NCBI GenBank assembly: GCA_021904315.1
Contig: CM038922.1
Span: 1,984,001-2,048,000 of the forward strand
DNA length: 64,000 nucleotides
Source of the DNA: Sphagnum magellanicum
Lineage: Eukaryota; Streptophyta; Sphagnopsida; Sphagnales; Sphagnaceae
Reading direction: 5' to 3'
The notes under the pieces are model-generated. The model was not told the origin of the DNA. It made no database searches and saw nothing but the letters and a program-made list of their open reading frames with translations. The position numbers were made by a program, and so were the translations under genes. Of this stretch, positions 50,510 to 61,606 are shown one piece after another. Positions within the stretch are counted from its first letter, which is position 1; each line of letters begins with the position of its first letter.

Positions 50510-51099
50510 TGTTTCTACTATAGTAGATATTGGAAACAACTTGAAAACAAGCAAGAATTGAAACACTCAAGGTTCATGAAATGGAACAATTGTATTAACT
50601 AACAAGAAATCACAAAGCTTGCATGCTTCAAATGCTATAATCACAAAACTATGGCTTGCAACTACTAACAAGGCTTGAAGGTTCTACGTGCATTCAAAAC
50701 CATGAAAGGAAAGAATGAAAGACAACTCAAAACCACTCCATTATATACTATCTCCTAACCTTAAAGTAGCCGCCACTTAACCCTAACCTAACCACCACCA
50801 AACCCTAACCCTAGCCGTTGCGAAGCCCTAAGTAGTTTCCACTTTTAAACCCTAACCTAACTACTACAAGGATGTGAATACTATTCATCCTTTTGATGAA
50901 TGTTTGACACATTCATCAACATTGGGAATTATAAACGAATAGTATTTCTAACAACCCTAACTGCCGCAAAGCCCTAAGTAATTTCCATTTCTAAACCCTA
51001 ACCTAACTACTACAAGGATGTGAATACTATTCATCCTTTTGATGAATGTTTGACACATTCATCAACATTGGAAATTAGAAACGAACAATATTTCTAACA
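50510..51099 (-). repeat. LTR-like unit with internal duplication
   Basis: About 590 bp with TGTT at its left end and AACA at its right end on plus, extending to a longer inverted match (CTATTGTT ... AACAATAG). On the minus strand it begins TGTTAGAAATATTG, has a TATA-like GTATATAATGG near 50740, and looks like a Copia-type solo LTR. No flanking target duplication is visible. It contains the 146-bp duplication and telomere-like AAACCCTAACCC motifs listed separately. Confidence 0.45.
50770..51099. repeat. 146-bp tandem duplication with AAACCCTAA motifs
   Basis: The block starting 'aagccctaag' at 50823 repeats from 50969 (period 146), including the self-complementary stretch ATTCATCCTTTTGATGAAT. 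Telomere-type motifs (AACCCTAACC, AAACCCTAACCCT) occur five or more times between 50770 and 51005. Confidence 0.8.
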
Positions 51100-51109
51100 A
51101 TAGAAAGTA

Positions 51110-51320
51110 TTGCTAAGTACTATAGGGCTTTTATTTATAATATTGAACATTGCAAATACTATAACGTATCTCTACTACTCTATAATACTTGCAATACATT
51201 ACACCTCTTCTCTACTAGTTTGTAGTACTTGCAATACAAAAGCACATTACATTTTTTCCTTTCTACTATTATGTAGTATTTGTAGTACAAATGCACATTA
51301 ATTTCTTCCATAATATTTTG
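51110..51320. repeat. Degenerate short tandem repeat, about 62 bp
   Basis: Three diverged units of the form 'TCTACTA..TGTAGTACTTGCAATACA...CACATTA'. Confidence 0.5.
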
Positions 51321-51778
51321 TAATAGGGTAAAAACACATTAATAGGAACTAGACCTACCTACTTTAGAAAATACTTGGAAAGTAGTCAATTTTTTAAAAT
51401 GTTGATGTGGCGTGTTGATATTAGTTTGGGGGGATGGATGAAAGGTTGGTCAATTTTGAACCCCAAATATGGAAATATTTTGAAATGTCCCTTAGGCATG
51501 CGCGCGTTCTAGGTCAATAGGGTATGTCAAGTGCATTCCAAGTCCTGACACATATGACTAGAGCACATTGTGCACTTCTTTCATTCAAATGCAAGCTTAA
51601 TTGAATTTAGTTAAGGTCTAGAGGTGTCACTTAATTTTGGGCAAAATCATATTGAGTCTTTTTCATTTTGCTTATTTCACTTTGAAGTGTTCATTCATTG
51701 TTTCATTTAAGTCATACTGATATATTTTGGACTTTGAAATTTATGGTAGCTCTTTGTTTTTTGTGAGAAAGTTATGAA

Positions 51779-53470
51779 AGATGGTGAAAGAAAGAAGAGG
51801 ATCAAGTGAGAGGATGCAAAGTTTCCACCTTGGGAACCTATAGATTATTAGCTCCAAACAAAAAAATATTTTTCAATTGTTAGGCACTTGAATAACACAC
51901 GTCTAAATCCAAAAACAGATCTTATCAACACAAACGCCAATGAAAGTGATTTAGAGGTTTTTAGCCCCAAGTGTAGTTACAAGCTTACCAACCCACTTCT
52001 TCATGCAAATACCAAGCAAAAGTTAAAGAAGCTCCACTGGCAGATTTATGGCGTAGCTATTTTGACCAAAAATGATTTCATGTTGTGGTTGGTCAGAGAA
52101 TACATAACACAAGAGAAGGGATACGAAATTAACTAGGCTAAGGCAACAACATTGATAATTAAAGAAAAGGGTCGAAGGAGAAATGTGGGGAGGTTGAAGA
52201 GCGAAAGTATGGAGCTTTCATATTTGAGTTTTGGAGGAAAAACATCTACACGATTGGAGAGAAAGCCCTTGTTGGATATGAAAGGTAGTTGCTTGACAAC
52301 ATAGTGCAATATGTGTCCATATGACATTTTGCCATTAGAAACAAAAAGAGTTGCAAACCTACAAGCTTTGTTGTGTGACTTGGAGAATGGGGGGCATGTT
52401 AGGGTTGTTGTTGTAGAAAGTGAAAAGAAGAGATTAAAAGAGAAATTGATAGGGTTAAAATATTTAATATGGAGGATTGAAAGGTTGTTGTAGTAAAAGC
52501 ATAACCTGTTGTAGCAAAAGTAAAACAAAATTTGAAGATAGTTTCACAACAAGTATGTAAAGTTAAAGAGCAAGTGTTATAATGGTTTTGATTTGATCCA
52601 TGACCTTGTCTTCCTTTGTTTGAAAACTTGTTGAAAAGTTTGATTCGTTAGCAGGGCATGTGATAGTTTTTTGATTATTTTCTTTGGAAAATGATTGCAC
52701 ACATGAATTTGAACTTTGGTTTCGTTTTTGTAATCTTGCATTGTTTATGTAGATTGAAATGCATCATTCTAAAATAGAGAGCGCTCCCACTACAAAGGCA
52801 TATATGGAAAAAGAGGACCACTTGAAAGATCTAACATGCTAATGTGATGGAGTTCATCAAAAGCATCGTGCTTCGAAGAGTGAGTTGGACTATTCAAAGA
52901 AAGGTCTGGATGGTGTGATCAAGCATGTTGTGCATGGTGAAGAGGTATTTGAAAATTGTTAGGTTGAGCATGAAAACTTTAACCACCTTCTTTGTGACAT
53001 TAATAAAGAATTGTCTTTGTTAGAAAGGGAGAAAAGAGATGTTCAAGGTCAATTAGGGCAAATGGTGTTTGGAGGTGGTGCTTCATTTTAGCCCAAACCA
53101 ATATTGCATTGAACTTTAGTGGCAAAACTTGAGACTTCTAATTTCATTCTTGTAAAGCCTTGTGGATTTTGCAATAGAGGCTACCATTGCAATGACATTA
53201 TTGTGGCTTCTTGTAAACACACTTACCATCCTTTCCATTTGGTTGAAGTTTTAAGAGACACCAACAAGTGTTTCATTTCTGGTGAGCTTTTACACCCTGA
53301 TTAGTGGATTAATTGGGGGTTTAGGGCTCAAGATGACAACATGAAAAATTTATCATGTGATTTGGGCTTGAGTGAGGTTTGGAGATCTATGATAAAAGGC
53401 TTGATAAAAGCATTTTCAACACCAATTATGCCAAGTGAATTTCTTTGTTCTTTTTCAATTCTCATTTCAT
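51779..53470 (+). pseudogene. Decayed gene with coiled coil and Cys/His-rich domain, unidentified
   Basis: Not recognised by name. Plus-strand frames give: a charged N-terminal part with F-P-P-W-E-P-I-D-Y (about 51830); W-L-V-R-E-Y-I (about 52090); a basic coiled-coil-like helix E-K-K-R-L-K-E-K-L (about 52430); then from 52751 a single frame of nearly 600 bases with an acidic/basic coiled coil (L-S-L-L-E-R-E-K-R-D-V, about 53010) and a Cys/His-rich segment at 53155-53310: C-G-F-C, a further C, then S-C-K-H-T-Y-H-P-F-H-L, C-F, and L-H-P-D, followed by W-I-N-W-G-F. The Cys/His spacing is loosely RING- or zinc-ribbon-like. About five in-frame stops lie in the 52751-53340 frame, all of a kind C-to-T or G-to-A change would create, as expected for decay of methylated DNA. 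Host or transposon origin is open. Confidence 0.5.
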
Positions 53471-53759
53471 TCTATCTAATTAAGTTTGAAGGTTGATAAA
53501 ATTTTGTATTTAGGGTTTACTTTCCTTGATATGTTAGAAATTACAATTTTCAAATTGTTACTGTAACAAATGATTGGTGGTAGGATGTTTAAATGGTAAT
53601 TGAAATATAATGGTCATATTGAAAGTCCGAGTAATTTCATAAAATATTGTTTCTGTCTCGATTGGAAGGATTTTTAATGACTATGCAATGAATGTTTTAT
53701 GGTCTCAAGATTTGTCAATTAAAGTTTGTTGTGTTGCTTGGAGGTTGCTTGGAAGTTGG
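53471..53759. other. Spacer
   Basis: No feature recognised. Confidence 0.4.
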
Positions 53760-54580
53760 GGTATTGGGAGGGTACCCATTCTACTTTTAGGTTATTATGA
53801 ATACTTGGAGAGTGACAATTGTTCTTACAAGTCATTAAGAGTGCTTGGAGAATCACCCCATATGCAGGAAAATTACTAGGAATGCTTGGAAAGCATCCCC
53901 TTGGTTTGCAAGTTCTTAAAAGTTCTTGAAAAACACCCATTATGATTGGGTAATCACTAGGAATGCTTGGAAACCATCCCATGTGCTTGTTGGTTACTAG
54001 CAGTCCTTGGAAAATAGTCATTGTGCTAGCTAGTTGATGGGTGTGCTTGGAAAACACCCATTGTGTTTACAAATGATTCAGAGTGCTTAGAAAGCACCCA
54101 TTATTGCTTGTTGGTTATTGGTAGTGCTTAGAGAACTTCCATCATGCTTACAAGTCATTGGGAATGTTTAGAAAACATCCACTATGCTTGTTGGTCATTG
54201 GTAGTGCTTGGAAAGCATCCATCATGCTTGTAGGTTGTTGGGAGTGCTTGGAAAGCATCTATCATGCTTGCAAGTTGCTAGGGGTGCTTGGAAAGCACCC
54301 AAGTTGTGTTTATTGGTTATTTGTAGTGCTTAGAAAATAGTCAACATACTTATAGGTTATTGGGAGTGTTTGGAAAGCACTCATTGTGCTTTTTGTTGTT
54401 GGTAGTGTTTCGAAAACATCTATCACGCTTGCAAGTTATTGGGAGTACTTGGAAAGCATTTGTTGTGCTTGTTGGTTACTAGCAGTGTTGGAAAACATGC
54501 ATCTTGCTTACATAGGTTATTGGGAGTGCTTGGAAAACATGCATTATGCTTGTAATCAATGTGGGTGCTTTTAATTAGAA
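53760..54580. repeat. Minisatellite, 40-41 bp unit, about 20 copies
   Basis: The landmark TGCTTGGAAA, with variants, recurs at steps of 39-42 bases, for example near 53842, 53883, 53963, 54043, 54083, 54124, 54204, 54244, 54284, 54326, 54367, 54446, 54485, 54527. Many neighbouring units alternate between a TTGTTGGTTATTGGTAG form and a TTGCAAGTTATTGGGAG form, suggesting an 81-bp dimer as an older amplification unit. The period is not a multiple of three, so the open frames across it are not evidence of coding. Confidence 0.92.
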
Positions 54581-55133
54581 TGTGTAGATCAAACTAATGT
54601 TTGGAATGCATATGGATTATGGTTGCCAATCATTAGAATATTGTTTAAAAACTACTATAGGTTATATTGAATGCTTATAACTATTGCTACCATATCCCTA
54701 AATGACAATTAATTTTTTGCATAGATAGTACACAAAATGCTTAAAAAATCATTGGTCTAGTACTTAGAAATCACAGACATGTGCGTAGATTAGTTTGTTG
54801 AAAGCCAATAAGCTTGAAAGTCATGGGGTCTATTATTATTTGACAAGGTTTCTTAATGGTTAGTTTTGTTGAGCTTTAATTTATGTAGGGTAGTATTTGG
54901 ATGAAATTTTTGACACCCCTCCATGTTCCAAGATGATACAATACTTGACATTTCATCAAGGAAAATGGAGCTTGGCTCCATAAATACTGGACATCTTTTT
55001 AAGATGCCAAATTTTCCACCAACCTATAGTAGCCCCATTAAGCATGTGTCTTGCATAGGTGATGGTCACATTATGCTTTCAAAGCATCAAGCTAATGATG
55101 AAGTTGAATCACTTTTTAAAGTTGAAGATTTTA
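54581..55133. other. Spacer with coding-like fragment
   Basis: A plus-strand open frame starts at 54923 and runs for about 70 codons before entering the repeat cluster at 55134. Its composition is protein-like, but I see no known motif. Confidence 0.3.
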
Positions 55134-58100
55134 GCAATCCTAGTGACGCACCCCCAAATTCCCTAATGGATTCAATTGTGAGTCCAAAAGGTGAAAACAA
55201 TGGAAGGATAAGGAGTTGGGCCACTCTTTTTGGCTCGTAGCACTTTGAAGTAAAGGGGCATGCTGGAGTTCTGAGATGGGGACTAGGAAGAATGACAAGT
55301 AAATCAATTATTCACACGGACCTGCACAAACTAAATAATAAGTTGGTTAGTGACGCACTCCCAACTCCTTAAAGGACTCAAATGTGAGCCCAAGTAGAAA
55401 GCAACGGAAGAAGGAGGAGTCAGAGCACGTTCCCTAGTTCACAACACTTTGAGGGGTAGAGGGGCGTGTTGGAGCCCCGGGATGGGATTATGAAGAGTTG
55501 ACAAGCTTCACTCACTCACACAGGCCTACACACAACCCACACAAAGTGGTTAGTGCATAGTTGGAGCACCTTTGGTGCTAGGACGAGCCACGGGCAACAC
55601 GAACACACAAGACTCACCACGGCCCGGACTTGGGGGAAGCCACCACCTTCCCCCTTTAGTATACTCTATAGCTCTCCATAGAGGCTACATCCAAATGACT
55701 CTTTTTCCCGGGACTCCCATTCAAATCCCACCAACTAGGACTCACGCAACTTTGGAGCCCCATAACTTTGCGATCAGACCTCTGATTGAGGTGCGGTCTA
55801 AAGCAAAGTTGTAGCTTTCGTCGAGAGCTTTCCAATGATATGTAGCACGCCCCTTGAAGCTAAGTGAATCGGGTCGATTATCGACTTTTTGTGGTCGGGA
55901 GTCAAACTGACAATTTGACTCCCGGCCCTTCTTTTGGCCATAACTTACGTTTCAAATGTCCAAAAGAGCAATGCGAGCCCACTTTAGAGATCTACGTTCC
56001 AAGAGCTTTCCAATGATATAAAGAACGCCATAAGCCATTGAGTTTTGACCCCTGTAATTGTTCTCTAAAGTTTCGGAAGTCCACCGGGACTCCATCTCCC
56101 AAAGTGAGAGTTGCCTTGGGAGTGTGAAAGTTCACTCCTTGATACTCCCTCACACTTTCTAACACTCCCGGGAGTATGTGATGTGACTCTCGGGTTTCCT
56201 TTTGGCCCGCACCCTTGCAATGCTTTTGCCTTGACTCCCGGGCTTCCTTCCCTTTGGCCCGCAACCTTACAACCCCTTTGCCTTGGTCGCGAGCCCAAAG
56301 CTAGGGTTGCGACAGTTAGTGTGTAGTTGGAGCACTTTTGGTGCTAGACAAGCCACATGCATACACGGATTCATAAAACTCACCACAGTTCGGACTTGGG
56401 GGAAGTTACCACCTTCCCCCTTTATAGTATTTTTTATGTTTGGCCATGAGGCCAACACCCAAATGTCATTTTGTCTAGGGACTCCCAAGTTAGAATCCCA
56501 AAATTCCCAAAATTGGAACTCCCGTGACTTTGAAGGCCCATAACTTTGTGTGCAGACCTTCGATTGAGGTGAGGTTTGAAACCAAGTTGTAGCCCTTGTT
56601 AAAAGCTTTCCAATGATACGTTGGACGCCACTTGCGCACAAGGAAATTAGGGCGATTCCTGACTTTTAGTCGTCAAGAGTGAAATTGACAATTTGATTCA
56701 TGGCTCTTTTTTTGGCCATAATTTATGTTTTAAATGTTCAAATGGGTCATGTGAACCCATTTTAAATAATGTCACAATCCTAGCATTGGGCTTGCAACCA
56801 AAGTAAGGGTTGGCAAAGGTGCGGGCCAAGAGTGAAGGCCAAGAGTCACATTTCATGCTCTCAAAAGTGTAGGAAAGTGTGAGGGAATGAACCCCACACT
56901 CCCAAATGAACTCTCACTTTGGGAGTTGGAGTCATGTCGCAACCTTAGCCTTGGGCTCACGACCAAGGCAAGGGCTTGCAAAGGTGTGGGCTAAGAGTGA
57001 ACCCAAGAATCACATTTTATGCTCCTGAGAGTGCAAAAGAGTGTGAAGAAATGAACCTCCACACTCCCAAATGAGCTCCCACTTTGGGAGTTGAATCCCA
57101 ATGGACTGCCAAATCTTCAAAGGGCAATTGTAGGGGTCAAAATTCATTGGATTGAAAAGTTCTTTATATCTTTGAAAAGATCTTGGAATGTAGGTGTCTA
57201 AAATGGGTTTGCATGACCCATTTGGATAATCAAAACACAAGTTATGGCCAAAAGAAGGGACAAGAGTCAAATTGTCAATTTGACTCTCGACCACTAAAAG
57301 TCAGGAATCGCCTTAACATCTTTGCGTGTAGGTGGCATGCCACATACCAATGAAAAGATCTCGACAAGGGTTACAACTTAGCTTGAAACTTCACCTCAAT
57401 CAGAGGTTTGTACACAAAGTTATGGGCTTCCAAAGTCATAGAAGTCCCAATTTTGAAATTTTCGGGACTCCCACTTGGGAGTCTTGGGACAAAATGACAT
57501 TTGGGTGTTAGTCCCATGGCTAGGCATAAAGTATATTATAAGGGGGAAGGTGGTGGTTTCCCCCAAGTTTGGGCCGTGGTGAGTCTTGTGAATCCATGTT
57601 TACTTGTGGTTCGTTCATGCATTAAAAATGCTCCAAGTATGTTGTAACCCACTTGTTGTTTGTTTTGTGCAGGTCCATGTGAATAATTGAATTGCTTGTC
57701 ACCTTTTTTAATCCCCATCCTAGAGCTCTAACACGCCCCTCTAGCCCCAAAGTGCTACAAGCCATGGAACATGCCTCAACTCCTTATCCTTCCATTGTTT
57801 TCACATTTAAACTCACAGTTGAATCTATCAAGGAGTTTGGGGTGCATTAGTCTCAATGGACTTTTGAATTTTTAAAGGGCAATTGTAAGGGTCAAAATTC
57901 ATTGGATTGAAAAGTTCCTTATACCATTATAAATCTCTTAGACCATAGATGTTTAAAATGGTCTTGCATGATTCATTTGACCACTTAAAACATAAGTTAT
58001 GGCCAAAAGAAAGGCTAGGAGTCAAATTGCCAATTTGACTTCCGACCACTAAAAGTTGGGAATCGCCCTTATTTCCTTATGTGAAGGTGGCATGACACAT

Positions 58101-58607
58101 ACCATTGGAAACCTCTTGACAAGGGCTACAACTTAGCTTCAAACCTCACCTTAATCGGAGGTCTGCACACAAAGTTATGGGCCTCCAAAGTCACGAAAGT
58201 CTCAATTTCAAGAATTTCGAGATTCCAACTTAGGAGTCCTTGGACAAAATGACATTTGGGTGTTGGCCCCGTGGCCAGGCATAAAGAATATTATAAGGGG
58301 GCAAGGTGATGGTTTCCCCCAAGTCTAAACCATGGTGAATCTTGAGAATCCATGTATGCCTTGGTTCGTCTGGCACCAAAAATGTTTCAACTACGCACTA
58401 ACCAACTTGTTATTTGGTTTGTGCAGGTCCGTGTGAATAATTGATTTGCTTGTCATTCTTCCCAGTCCCCATCTTGGAGCTTCAGCACGCTTTTTTATTT
58501 CAAAGTGTTATGAGCCAGGGAGTGTGGCCCAACTCCTTATCCTTCCACTGTTTTCACCTTTTGGATTCGTAGTTGAGTCCATTAAGGAGTTTGGGGGTGT
58601 GTCATTG
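55134..58607. repeat. Rearranged cluster of 799-bp LTR-like repeats in both orientations
   Basis: Copies: a minus-strand end fragment (55261 to about 55352); a minus-strand copy 55467-56314 (about 848 bp); a minus-strand partial copy (about 56315-56760); a plus-strand start fragment (56770-56934); a plus-strand full copy 56935-57733 (799 bp, TGTCGCAACC to AACA); and a plus-strand partial copy (about 57865-58487). Each end is followed by the same roughly 115-bp piece ('cgcccctctagccccaaag' to 'aaggagtttggggtgc'): 55134-55260, 55355-55466, 57734-57852 and 58488-58607. A TATA-like TATTATAAGGGGG lies in the full copy near 57535. No polymerase or gag frame is seen. It reads as LTR fossils of one family, nested and inverted. 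Confidence 0.7.
56935..57733 (+). repeat. Full-length 799-bp LTR-like copy
   Basis: Starts TGTCGCAACCTTAGCC and ends CTCTAACA. It has the same length as the diverged copy at 16377-17175, and the TATA-like box near 57535 precedes a GGGGGAAGGTGG block. Confidence 0.68.
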
Positions 58608-58790
58608 GTTGCACTAAGAATTATGATAAAATGAATCTTTGTATTATCTTTTGACTTCAAACCTTCACATGATGTTATTGTCGACAATTTTATTAGCAAA
58701 ATCCATGTTCAAAATCAATAAAACATTATTGATTCCATAGTAAATCACATATTTGATGTGGTAGAATATTCCATGGCACATGAAAAGATG
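58604..58790 (+). repeat. Fragment of the SWIM-associated repeat
   Basis: Matches the inner part of the inverted-repeat arms (34480-34700 on plus, 38930-39110 on minus): 'ttgcac', 'ccttcacatgat', 'ccatgttcaaaatcaata' and 'gatgtgg.a.aatattccatg'. It begins exactly where the LTR-like cluster ends. Confidence 0.65.
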
Positions 58791-61220
58791 GAACTAGTAA
58801 TGCCATAGGTGGATATTACAAGCTCGGAGATGGAAAAGCAAACCACCACACCACCTACACCAAGCTTTAGTAAGTGTTCCGATGATGAAAAGGAGACCAC
58901 ATACAGCCTAACCTAAGGTTGATAGTGATTCCTTACAAGAACCCATCATTGAAGGAAGATGGTTTACCTCAATACATCAAAATAGAAACCCATGCAATCA
59001 TTGAATATATTTAATAAGAATATATCTCCCAAAACCTTGTAATGATTTGATAGTAATGTAATTTTAAAAAAATAATGAAGATATTTGTTCGGTGTCCCAA
59101 ATGCAAACATAATTCCCATTGTTATAAAAGACATCAAACACACTTGGAAGTGCATGCAGTGCAAGTTTCAATTCTAGAAAAAGATATTAGAACACATTCT
59201 ATGCCAAACAATATTGCAATTCCATGAATGCGCAAGTGTGAATAGTGACTCAAAAGTTCACAAACAATGGTCAAAATTCAAACTTCATCAAATATATAAA
59301 AAGGTTATTTTGATTATTTTTAGAAATTGGGGAACAATTCCAAGTTGTTTGCCAACATTACCAAACTATCTTTTTGTTTTTCTTCACTCCAAGAAGTAAC
59401 AATTGTTGGAATGTTTATTTCATCCAAAAAGTTTAGCACCTATCATAATACAAAATGTATATAGGTCTAGAGAGGCAAGATGTTATAGAAGATGTGGTAT
59501 ATGGGGAATCCAACAAAGATGTTGGTATCACCTCCAAAATATTACAAGCAACATCATTGGTGTGATTGTCGAAATCATGAGCATTAGCAGAACCGCGGTA
59601 TGCTATGGCAGAATTTCACTTGCTTCTCTTCTAAATGCCAAGATAGAAGTAGATTGATCTTGGAATGAAAATAAAAAATTGGAGACTTGGTTTATCTCTA
59701 TTGTTATTTTCCCAACAAAAGTGAACTAATGTTTGCCAATGTGTGAGTAATTTTTGTGTGTCAAGAAAAAATTGTTTAAAGGTGAAAAATTTTAGAAATA
59801 ATTTTTTTTGGAAAAAACCAAGCATTAAAGAAAATAATGTTTCGCCTTTGAATTTTATAGAAGATAATCATGCAACTAGCTTTTGAACTTTACAAAACTT
59901 GAATTGAATGAAATACATACATTGGGACATCTACAAATGTGCAGTGTGAATATTTGAATGTAGGACATAAATAGAGAACACAATATGGACAAAGTTAGTG
60001 ATTGCAATAGAGAGGAAAAGGATCCAAGGTAGATTTGAACTTGTAAAATGAAGCATGAGTTACATTGAGGAACTCATTTGAAAATTGGCTACATTTAGAG
60101 CAATTCATAGAAGTTTTACATAAAAAATCCCATAAATTATAACAAAAGGTCTTGTGAATGAAAATTTAAAGAGTAGTGGAATTAGCTTGAAATTTGAATT
60201 AGGAATGCATTTTTATGTTTGTATATAGATAAATAAGTTATGGTATGTTTAACAAAACCAATGATAACTATTGAATTTGAACAAGGTGTAGGATCAATTC
60301 CTAAGTTATAAACAAAATGAAGTTTGCAAGGTTTTGTCAAGACTTTTTCTTTTGACAAGTGAAGGGAACTTCAATCTTTTGGAAGGCAAACATTTTTTCC
60401 TTCTTTTTTAAATAACTTATTACAAAAGTTGGGACATTCAAGTTATCAAACTTTTGTAATACGTTATCTAAAAGGGAAGGAAAAAAAATAGTAATTTTGT
60501 TTTAAATTTTGTGAAAATCTATAAGTATGTGGTGGCTATCACAAGGGTTTAGTGACACCCAAAAAGTTGAGGTCCAAGAATAACATTTAAGTCTAAAATT
60601 AATCAATAAATGTTACAAATTAAAAAAAAACACAATGAAAAACAATTAAAGAGACCAATTAAAACCCTAGCTTACATCTTGATTCTCTAAAACATGAGCT
60701 TCCCTTTTAATTCCATTTTTTTTTGGTGTGAACCAATTGAATTTCCCTCCAAAATGGTGCCATGTTGTTGCCACCTTAAATTGGCTCTTCTTAGTTTTGC
60801 ATCCTTATCTAAAGGACCTAAGTCCAATTTATCTTTGGCTGTCGTACCATAAGATTTCTCCAATTCATTGGACCCTCCCCTTTGGACTCTCATCTAAATT
60901 GGCCCCAAGAAAGTTGTTACAGCTTTGTGAAGCATCTCAGTGTGCCTGATATTGGGCTATCCTGGCAAGAAGTCTTCTGGTTATATTTTCTACTGATGAT
61001 GCAAACTTCAGGATTGCAGGCCACGGTGGTTACAGTGGACAGTAACTGTCTGCCGTGTTTGCAGAATTGGCTCATTCAACTTTGCAACCTGTACAGGTTA
61101 TGGTCACTCTTGGCCTTGTGTCTCAAAATACTAGATAGGTGAATTTCACTTCCTACAGGTAAAAGGAGATTTTATGTTACTAATCTGACAAAAACTTTCT
61201 GGGTTAGGTTTTCCTACTGT
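58791..61220. other. Spacer with faint coding traces
   Basis: A plus-strand trace around 59074-59160 reads K-I-F-V-R-C-P-K-C-K-H with later His residues, a possible zinc-finger remnant, and 59480-59570 is also coding-like, but frames shift and no family is assigned. The rest shows nothing recognisable. G+C content rises from about 60700. Confidence 0.3.
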
Positions 61221-61606
61221 ACTGAAAGAGCAGGAAACTTTGGCTACAGTGAAGCAGCACCCACCAGTGCATCATGAAGGATGAATGGTAAGTGGTGAGG
61301 AAACAGTTTTCTGTTGAGTTTCAGTTCCCTGGCTAACGATGGTGGTTAGCTCAGTTGCCTTTTTTCCTACCTACCTACTAACAATTGACAAGCAGGTTGA
61401 TAATAGGTAGGTAGTAGAAACAGCTCTTACCTAGTAGTTACCTATTTTCTTCCCAACCTACCTATATAAGAGACCTATTTCCCTACAGAACTGGTTACTG
61501 AGGTGAAATCAAATATTGACTCAGTTGAGGTTCATCCACAACTGTGTGGCATCCAGTGGATGGTGTGCTGGTGGGTGCTGCTTCACTGTGGTTAGAAACT
61601 TTCAGT
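61221..61606. mobile_element. Terminal-inverted-repeat element, about 386 bp
   Basis: 61245-61266 is a perfect 22-bp inverted match to 61569-61590, inside longer imperfect inverted ends that both begin ACTGAAAG (61221 and the complement of 61599-61606). The centre (61365-61480) is itself palindromic, with ACCTACCTA and TAGGTAGGT blocks. This fits a foldback or MITE-type DNA element. No target duplication was found. Confidence 0.6.

Noticed and set aside
50770-51005. True telomere or interstitial telomeric array
   Set aside because: The AAACCCTAA motifs are few, separated by unrelated sequence and partly multiplied by a 146-bp duplication.
54158-54574. Two plus-strand open frames with repeated Trp/Cys-rich peptide
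   Set aside because: They are translations of the 40-41-bp minisatellite; the period is not a multiple of three, so the peptide repeat is not conserved in frame.
53760-54580. CRISPR-like array
   Set aside because: Units are contiguous with no unique spacers, and the DNA is plant nuclear.
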